From assembly GCF_000002985.6 (NCBI RefSeq), contig NC_003279.8:10664001-10728000 (forward strand): DNA of 64,000 nt. Direction: 5' to 3'. The notes beneath the pieces are model-generated. The model searched no databases, was not told the origin of the DNA, and was given only the letters and a program-made list of their open reading frames with translations. The translations under genes were made by a program, and so were the position numbers. Of the stretch, positions 56,826 to 64,000 are shown piece after piece; position 1 is the stretch's first letter; every line of letters starts with the position of its first letter. The stretch comes from Caenorhabditis elegans. Lineage: Eukaryota > Nematoda > Chromadorea > Rhabditida > Rhabditidae.

Positions 56826-59275
56826 ATGTCATACGACGCCAATCTCACGAAATACATGGATTTCCTCGTGAAAAAGACAAAGAATGCTGCTGAGCCAACG
56901 ACGTTTAAAGAAATATTCGATGAATATAGCCGACTAGACCCTGATCGGAGTACATATTCAATGTGCTATGACAAGTTAGAGCTACATCTCACTGTTTGTA
57001 TTTTAAAAATTTAAATTTAGATTTCATCATAGGCTTGCACCAATAATGAATGAATTGAACACCTACAGTATCAGGGAAAGAGTTCGAGTAATGCTCACAA
57101 TGGGTGGAAAAGTTTCCAAAGATTTCCTAACGACGTAGGTTTTAAGAGTGCTGTCGGAAATGTAAAAAGGATAAAGAGAAAGACAATTTGCAGAATTGAA
57201 AAGCTGGGAACTGTCCAACTCGATGAGAAGAGAAGAATCCTAAAATATGCCTCGAAGGACGGAAAATTCAAAATAGAAGGTGCACGGTCCGAATTCATGG
57301 ACTTTCTTATCCAACAGACCAGAGATGCAGTTAGACCGATGACATCGACCTCAATTGCCAAGGAGTTCTGCCGTATCAAGGATCGCCAGGTTTCAGTTGA
57401 TACGTTTAATAAAAAGTGAGTTTTAAAGAGTAGAGAAGGGAAGAGAAGAGGAGAAGCGCCAGTGGGGATTTTGTCTAAATATACTTATAATGACCCAAAA
57501 CGACCGAATATCATAATAAAACACTTCAAAAAATTGTTGATTTTTCATAATTTCTTTTTGGCAAATTGCCAAAATTTTGAAAAAAACGAGCTTTTGAGGA
57601 AATTTAGAGAAATGTCGCATGTTTTGACCGCTACAATGTTTTAATAAAAATAATTTAAACAAAATTAAAACATAAGAAATGAATATATTTACATTTGAAT
57701 ATATAAAAAATAATTTTTATTTTTGTCGATTTCCAAAATTATGAGTGGCAAAAAGTGAGTAATTGCCACTTTTTGACAATGAATAAAAATTTTTCAAAAT
57801 TTTTTTGAAAAGTTTTATCATGATATTTGGTCCATTTGGGATCAAAGGAGTGGTTTCTAACAATTTCCCCACTGGGGCTGCTCCACCTTTAATATCTCTT
57901 GAATGAAAATTGTTTTCCCACATTTTTCGAATTTTGAATAGTTTTTTTTCTTCAATTTTCCACAAGTTGAAGCCACTTGTAGAGCAATTTCGCTATTGAT
58001 AATTCAACTATATTCTAGATTTCGTCGAAATCTGGCACCAAATATGAGTCGATGGAGCAGCTACCTACTCGGAGATCGGATTCGGATGATGTTTGTATTA
58101 AAAGGGACAGTGAGAACTGATTTTCTTGCCGAGTAAGAAACAGTTGAACTTGAAATTAAAAAAAACTTAAATGAATTTTCAGAATTGAAAAATCTGGCAC
58201 CGTTCAACTGGATGACCAGCGCCGAATTGTCAGATATGCATCAAATGATGGAATGATAGAGTTGGAAGAGAAGACGTCGGGAGTGAAGAGAAGAAGGTCG
58301 ACCAAATCCAGCAATACACCTACAAAAAGACGCGAAATCACTGAGAATGAGTTGTCTGACACGGATGATGTAGAAGTTATGGAAATAGTTGATGGCTACG
58401 TGGAACAGGAATCTGCATCGTTTGATTTCGAGGAATTGGTCAATCGAGAAGCGTCATACAATCTGGATCAAGGGCACCTCTACCGTGAGATTCTAGAGGC
58501 TCCACTCCTTGAAAATCGAGATTCCAAATTCAATCCTTTCAATGCAAAGAGTGGTCGGCAGGCAGAGGTTCAAAGATCTGGAACTTTTTTAAACGAATCG
58601 GAAGGTACTTCTACAAATGCACAAGAATCTTTCGTCTTCCGTGGCTTCTTGAAGCAGGAGCCTGTATTTGAGCAATTCCATATTCAAAACATGTCAAACA
58701 ACCTGGTGAATCTACCCATTCCACCAGAGATTGAGGAAACCCCAGTTCAAGAAGGTCACCATGTTGAGCCATCGGGAATCACTGGATCTGACGGGATTAG
58801 ACTTCACAAGTTTTTGAATTCGTTAGAACTCATGCTCACATCTCTCGAATCAGATACTCTAAACGATTTAATGCAAGAGATTGAAGAGATTCGCCGTCGA
58901 ACAGATGAGGTAGTTGAAGAATCAAATTTTCCAATAAATTATCTTTTTTTTCAGATTCTTCCATCGGAGCTAGTGATTACTACCCTCCAGACATTCTTTT
59001 TGGGAATCACTCGAAAGTTTCGGCCGGAAACCTCAGCACCGAGCAAATCAGCAAAAGAGTGTCTGAGAATCTTCAAATATGCTCTCCTTTGGCTTAAAAA
59101 CCCGTTGCTTTACGATCTACAAAAGAGAGTTCAGGACGAAATTGAAAATCACGAAGCGGATGGAAAGGTATTAGATTGAGTTATTAACCAATCAAAATTA
59201 TATTTAAATATTCAGGTTCTCCTAATCGCTGACGTCCAGCAAGGTATTCGCAATATTCTTTTCACTGTTGTTTAA
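56826..59275 (+). CDS. SPK-domain protein with two SPK domains (paralogue of the 49.8-53.0 kb gene)
   Basis: Exons 56826-56974, 57021-57134, 57194-57415, 58019-58132, 58183-58909, 58955-59167 and 59216-59275 encode 532 residues in phase. SPK domains lie at about 8-114 and 120-226, again with 114-bp second exons. They are followed by the same basic linker (SGVKRRRSTKSSNTPTKRR), an acidic/Ser-rich middle and the same C-terminal module (ITRKFRPETSAPSKSAKECL; LLYDLQKRVQDEIEN). The penultimate exon is 213 bp in both paralogues and about 80% identical in protein. Compared with the minus-strand gene it has two fewer SPK units and a longer linker. Intron 3 (57416-58018) contains a palindromic MITE. 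The domain is nematode-specific; a nuclear or regulatory role is inferred only. Confidence 0.88.
57450..57891. repeat. Palindromic MITE in the two-SPK gene
   Basis: The left end GAAGCGCCAGTGGGGATTTT mirrors the right end CCCCACTGGGGCTGCTCCAC. AAAAAGTGAGTAATTGCCACTTTTT occurs internally, and ATCATAATAAAAC pairs with GTTTTATCATGAT. Same family as 30034-30476. Confidence 0.8.
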
Positions 59276-60160
59276 TTCACCTGTACTTTTCATAATTATC
59301 CTTTTTTCTCGTGATTTCACCATGACTCTATTCACCTTTTACGGTTTCGTTTTTTTTCCAATTTTTTAAGAGCCCTCCACTGTTAATTCTACTGTTATAT
59401 GACTGGTATTTTTCTCACAAATTGAACGGTTTTACGATTTATTTAAGTTTCTATCACTGAAAAATCTTTGATAATAAATCGGAAGTTAATTTTTTTTATA
59501 GAATGGATAGATCAATTGTCACAAGTGAAATACATCACATTGTTTCATTAATTTAAAATCTTTTTTCCTTTATTATAAAATCAATAAAAGAGCGGAAATA
59601 ACAATCTGCATCAACATTAAGTGCGGCACAGAAATGTGGGCGGGGTTAAAAGGCAAAAGTGCGGAAATTCAAATGAAGAAATTAGCAAAATTTAACAATT
59701 CTCCAAAACCAGTGGTTTTTCAATGTTATAGAATTTTTTAAATATTAACTGTTTAAGTTCTTTAACCAGGCTGAGCGTGCTGACGTCACAATTTTTGGCA
59801 AAGAAAATCCCACATTTTTTGTAGATCAATCCAAAATGGGACTCTTTGACACGATGATCTGAATTGTATTATGTAAGAAATTAAATAGTTTTCTCATAAT
59901 TTTAGGTTTCAAAAATGTATGATCTAAAATTCTAGTAAACCTTGAATTTGACTTTTTTTGGAAGATACATTGACTAGACGTTTACCGTCGTCATCCAAAA
60001 CTTGTGTTTTATTCATTTTCGATTTGGAATACTTCTGATAGAAATTTCAATTTATTCCAGCTGTTAAAAGTACGTACACACTTATCACCTGTTACTTTTC
60101 CCAACCAGCAAGAACGTTTGTTAACAGAATTAATTTGTAAATACTAAGCCAATTATGGTT
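59276..60160. other. Convergent 3' intergenic region
   Basis: AT-rich; AATAAA-type signals near 59474 and 59582. It holds a GTGGGCGGGG fragment (59637) and part of the CGTGGTGTCA-type element (59765-59862). No gene seen. Confidence 0.6.
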
Positions 60161-62136
60161 TTATGTGACAACGGGAACTAAAAACACTTGTGGGTGCACC
60201 ACATTACGTCCCGTGCACCCAAAAATAACTGCAAAGAACTTTTTGAAATTGAACGATGTTAATAATATTTTCAAATTATTTCTGTTGCAGCCCAAATAGG
60301 ATATTTGAATTATTATAGGTGTTGTTAAGCCATCAAATGCAATTGTACCAGCTATTAAATATATTATTAAGTTTTCTGCAGTGGATATAAATATTATTAG
60401 CATAATAACCATCTGAAATTAAAAATTTAGAGGGCTTTTCTTATCGATATGGGCTTCTCTATGTGTATTGTTTTTTAAGCTCTTCCGAGAACATATACTA
60501 AAATTGGACTAATACAGAGAAGATTAGCATGGCCCCTGCGCAAGGATAACACGCAAAAGTAGACGTTCCAACCGACACGCCTCTTTAGTTGTTTTGAAAA
60601 ATCGAAAAAAGTTCAAAAAAAGTTTACCTAACAATTTCTTGATATCGTTAAAAATTTCTCGAAAAAATGAACCAACAGATTCTTTCGAAGTTGCGCGAAA
60701 AAAAGGTTTTCAGTTATGTTTTTCCAGATTAATTTTTTTCAAATGTACATACTTTACCGTGCTCGTTTCTACATAAGAAATATATGGAAAACTTACAAAT
60801 TTGAAGAACAAGACGAGTACACTCTGCCAAAACATGTAGTTATGAAGATAAATATGCTCTTCAGAACGTAGATTACTACTTTTCCAAAGACTTAAAATAA
60901 TCGGAAAGTAGCAAACTGGACATAAGAATATGAGAATAATGTTCAAAATCATGTATGCCGTCTGCAATATGAAATTAAAAAAATACTATAATACACCACC
61001 TACTTGATAAAAGATAATAATAACATCAATTACTTCAAACGACAGAATAAACCAATGAGCCCAGTAAAGAAATATTCCAATCAGTTCATTTACAAAGAAA
61101 AATGCATACAAATACCAGATAAAGTCTGGTAAATTTCTTCTTGATAAAAACCGGGTGAAAATATGGAATGGGAAAAAATACTGGCAACAATTCTTGACAG
61201 TTAATAGAAAAACCAGCAAATGGAACATTTGATTAATGACAACTATGGTAAGAGCTGGTATTGTTATACATGTAACTGACAATATAATTAAAGGAATTTG
61301 ACTGAAAAAAACTTTAGATTATTCCTTTGTTTATTCTTTTAGCATACTTACAAAATACTTGTCTCTCCAGGAGTGCTTGTTGTAGAAAATGTTAACAAAC
61401 ATGACATAAAAATTGTCAGTAAAAGAACATAAGACATTATAACCATTACAAAGAAATGATGGATTATTGATGGAAACGTCTGCAAGTAATTTATCTTTTT
61501 GCTCTCACTTGTGAGGAGTTTAGTGAAAATGTCTCCAAAACTGGGGATAATTAGGCGGGACATGCTCAGGAACAGGAAGCCACAGAGTGGGCAATTTGTT
61601 GTCAAATTTTTTTTCGATCAGCCAATTTGGGCAAAAATATTGAAGACTTCTGAAAATACGCGTGGTGTCAGGCTGTCCCATCACGACTTAACCTCTAGAA
61701 AATTCGGGGTAATTTGCTCAAAAAATGTGACGCCAGAACATTCTTAACCATGCGAAATAAGTTGAAAACTCTTCGTCGATATTCCCGCATTTTTTTGAGA
61801 TCAATGTACATCAAACCGGAATGGGACACTCTGACACCGCGTGAAAATAGGTGAAAACTGAGTTTTCTATTTTTTATATGGTTCTTCCCCGCCTAGCCCT
61901 TAAAGGGTGTTGGGTGTAAAACTCGATAGAAACTTATCCGGCACAACTCTCACACAAAATTCAGTCAAATATTGTGTGTTTTATCTAACCATTTCTAGTT
62001 GTCGATTCACTTTGTGGACATAAAGATAAAATGGTAAAATAGTTAAATATAACATTATTGATAACCAAAAAAACGAAATTAATGCATGTGCAGAGAGGGG
62101 AATTTTTGAATCGATCAGCTCTTGTGTTACATTCAT
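60161..62136 (-). CDS. Seven-transmembrane chemoreceptor, srz-like
   Basis: Exons 62136-61990, 61479-61352, 61301-61004, 60961-60797 and 60412-60161 encode 329 residues in phase. An N-terminal segment precedes span 1 (LISFFWLSIMLYLTILPFYL) and YVHKVNRQ. Then come TFPSIIHHFF, further hydrophobic spans, FFPFHIFTRFLSRRNLP, LCPVCYFPIILSLWKSSNLR, HNYMFWQSVLVLFFKF, and a last span with TTPIIIQISYLGCNRNNL. The LPFYxYVxKVN and FPxxxHF features fit the class Z (srz) serpentine receptors; srxa or another sr family is the alternative. Such GPCRs act in sensory cilia to detect chemicals. Intron 1 hosts a MITE and intron 4 a U6-like sequence. No frameshift, so it is probably functional. Confidence 0.82.
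60479..60580 (+). pseudogene. U6 snRNA-like sequence, divergent 3' half
   Basis: CTCTTCCGAGAACATATACT, AAAATTGGA, then ATACAGAGAAGATTAGCATG and GCCCCTGCGCAAGGAT match nematode U6, including the ACAGAGA box. The 3' part departs (GGATAACACGCAAAAGTAGA rather than the normal stem-loop and tail), and only a short T run follows (60590-60600). It lies antisense inside intron 4 of the srz-like gene. Probably a pseudogene; a functional variant is less likely. Confidence 0.75.
61659..61843. repeat. MITE with CGCGTGGTGTCAGG ends in srz intron 1
   Basis: The left end CGCGTGGTGTCAGGCTGTCC mirrors the right end GGGACACTCTGACACCGCGTG, with ATTCCCGCATTTTTTTGAGATC in the interior. Same family as 31885-32053. 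Confidence 0.8.
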
Positions 62137-62917
62137 TGTTTGTGAGAATACAAACTACTCAAGGTACTTTTTTAAAATATATATTTCACCTGTTTTTCGA
62201 ATTTTCCTAAAATCGACAATTGTTCTTTATAATCAACCAAATAATATGAGGTAAACGATTAAAATAGGCAATAAAGATGATAATCAAGGAAAAAATAACT
62301 TCCAAACTTCCATTTATTTTGAGGAATTAAATCGGCAGAACATTAGAGGAAATAAATTGGCAGAGCCCGTAGTTTATATTTTTTCTGAATATGAGCAATT
62401 TATTTATTGAGTTGCCCGTAACTTATATTACATATTACATATTATTACAATTTATATTGCATTTATATTACAAGACTAATTTTCAATTGACCCGTAGGGG
62501 TGCAAGACTAGTAGAGGCTGCAAGACTAATTTTCGAAGATCCAAAAGTTTTGTAAAGTTTACGATTTCTCGTCAAAAACATGACTTGAGACAGTCTAAAT
62601 CATACAAAATACATACTTTCCCATTATTTTATCAATTATTTGAACACTTTTAATTGCTGATCTGGCCAAAAAAAATGGTGCAAGACTAATAGAGGCTGCA
62701 AGACTAATTTTCGATCGGTCCGTAGGGGTGCAAGACTAATAGAGGAAATAAGGGATCTAAAAATAATTTGTTCACTTGATGTCACAAACTCTAAAAACGT
62801 TTCTGTGTTTTTGTGATGCAACTGCCCCCTATTGCGAAACACTTCTAAAGTCCCCACCTACCTCGGTACGTATAAAATATGTTTAGACACACATGAGAAT
62901 CTATAATATTTTAGAAT
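62137..62917. repeat. Divergent intergenic region with GGTGCAAGACTAATAGAGG tandem units
   Basis: Copies of GGTGCAAGACTAATAGAGG, GCTGCAAGACTAATTTTCGA and CCGTAGGGGTGCAAGACTA occur at 62490-62550 and 62675-62745. They are related to the ends of the element at 5296-5517. The rest is AT-rich. Confidence 0.7.
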
Positions 62918-63329
62918 ATGTGTTTCATAACTCACGCTGTTGTTCTTGGTGTCGGGTATTGGATGGGAAAGCAGTATAGTCAAGGTTTTACTGTAAGTCT
63001 TCTTTTTAATTTTTAGGATCAAGAAATGTATGATATGTCAGAATGAGAATTCTAAAAATCATGTCCGCTTTATTATTATTGCATCCATTTACTCCATTTT
63101 TGTGCAATACTAATATAACCAATTTGGTATTTCTTAATTAATCAAATTTGATTTCATAGTATCGGCATTCTTTTAGGTTCGTCAACTGACAATTGACCCC
63201 ACCAATCCGAATACTCAGGAATTTGTAATCCACGTGGAGAAGAAAGACGCAGAGAAGTGCGGATTCTGGAAAGCTTCAAGATGCTGTCAAGAGAATTTTC
63301 CAGTACCTGAAGAGAAGAAAGATAATTAA
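62918..63329 (+). CDS. Small 75-residue protein of unknown family
   Basis: Exons 62918-62992 and 63177-63329 are joined in phase 0. The first exon (MCFITHAVVLGVGYWMGKQY) is a short hydrophobic, possibly membrane-inserting helix with a GxxxG-like spacing. The second is hydrophilic with three Cys (KCGFWKASRCCQENFPVPEE) and a Lys/Glu tail. AATAAA lies 38 bp past the stop (63367). It could be a small mitochondrial or ER membrane protein; the short N-terminal helix without a cleavage site fits either. A splice acceptor-like TTTTAG just precedes the ATG (62911-62914), suitable for trans-splicing. I do not recognise it. Confidence 0.65.
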
Positions 63330-63821
63330 TTTGAAGCATTGAAATATTTAAATAGTCGTGTGAATGAATAAATTATTATGGTTTAAGATACTTGTTGATG
63401 TAGATAAGTTTTTATAAATTTCTGATTGTGAGGTGTCCGAAGGCAGAAAATTTGGGTCCTGAAACGAACGAGGCTTTTCAGCAACAGTACCCCTTCATAA
63501 TTTGGGTCTAGTTAGCAAAGTTTTTAGTAGATTTCAGGCAGTCATTTCTCACTATTTTTCTATTGTTTTTATTTATTTTCATGTCAAAATTTACATTTTA
63601 CGCGTTGTTAAGAATTTTCCAATAAGAAGTTTTCATATGTATTGAAAATTATGAAAAATCAAGAGTACGGTGGGAAACGGTATCTGAAAAATTTCGCTTA
63701 ATTCTAAAATTGTTCAGAAACAATTTGTTCTCTGATACGTGAGAGAAACAGAATATTCAAACCAAATTTATTTCAATTTTCGGGAAAAAATATTATTTAC
63801 AAAATCTTAATCTTCTTCGTT
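63330..63821. other. Convergent 3' intergenic region
   Basis: AT-rich, with the poly(A) signal of the small gene at 63367. Nothing else seen. Confidence 0.55.
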
Positions 63822-64000
63822 TTATTGATTGGTTTCCACTTCCAAAAGTTCCACATTCTTCTTCGGAATCACTTGAGATGGCGCATTCTGACTATTTACA
63901 GTATTCTCAGTCCTATGATGATATTGATGCCAACACTGATGATGATGATTCCACCATGGATGTCCGAAAAATGGACCAGCACCTTCTTTTCGTTCAATGC
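63822..64000 (-). CDS. 3' end of a gene with a His-rich C-terminus (partial)
   Basis: Open from the right edge to TAA at 63824-63822. The frame gives a Gly/Phe/His/Trp-rich stretch (GPFFGHPWWNHHHQCWHQYH) followed by a polar tail ending KKNVELLEVETNQ. The aromatic/His composition recalls secreted or RNA-binding low-complexity tails, but the fragment is too short to name. No intron in the visible part. Confidence 0.6.
   Translation of the reverse strand, partial: IERKEGAGPFFGHPWWNHHHQCWHQYHHRTENTVNSQNAPSQVIPKKNVELLEVETNQ

Noticed and set aside
36-63900. CRISPR arrays, tRNA genes, prokaryotic operons or phage genes
   Set aside because: No regularly spaced repeats with unique spacers, no cloverleaf with intact A and B boxes, and all genes are intron-containing nematode types.

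Overview
The window reads as nuclear DNA of a nematode, almost certainly Caenorhabditis elegans. The evidence is AT-rich sequence, short introns with TTTTCAG-type acceptors, dense genes alternating between strands, nematode-only families (SPK-domain proteins, an srz-type chemoreceptor) and many small palindromic repeats. The run NDUFA13, sdha-2, spcs-1, lonp-1, ttc-1, with kbp-5 divergent from it, matches from memory the chromosome I cosmid region C34B2. No database was searched. Exon models were built by hand from splice sites and checked for reading phase across every junction.

Layout. 1-2877 (-): N-terminal part of a pecanex homologue, running off the left edge. 3959-6970 (+): ER-lumen FKBP with EF-hands and a C-terminal KDEL (probably fkb-7). 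7545-8589 (-): two-LIM protein. 8813-10824 (+): CK1/TTBK-type kinase lacking its catalytic Asp. 11278-23053 (-): five co-oriented genes; in transcription order NDUFA13, sdha-2, spcs-1, lonp-1, ttc-1. 23370-23922 (+): kbp-5. 24332-32500 (+): single-pass membrane protein spread over large repeat-filled introns. 35680-39800 (-): Ser/Pro-rich protein with a C-terminal membrane anchor. 44833-46337 (+): N-terminally anchored Ala/Pro-rich protein with Lys-rich segments. 49777-52984 (-) and 56826-59275 (+): head-to-head SPK-domain paralogues around a foldback repeat. 60161-62136 (-): srz-like 7TM receptor with a U6-like sequence antisense in an intron. 62918-63329 (+): 75-residue protein of unknown family. 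63822-64000 (-): 3' end of another gene.

How they work together. The 11-23 kb block is mostly mitochondrial (complex I subunit, complex II flavoprotein, Lon protease), with secretory (SPC12) and co-chaperone (TTC1) members. Spacings of about 250-460 bp suggest shared or polycistronic transcription. The right half is accessory-like: expanding nematode-specific families, long repeat-rich gaps, inverted duplications, an interstitial telomere-like tract and a 175-bp tandem array.

The most distinctive structure is the SPK locus. Two mirror-image genes are built from repeated phase-2 exon pairs with an invariant 114-bp exon, four domains in one and two in the other. I see no prokaryote-style system, CRISPR array or autonomous transposon.
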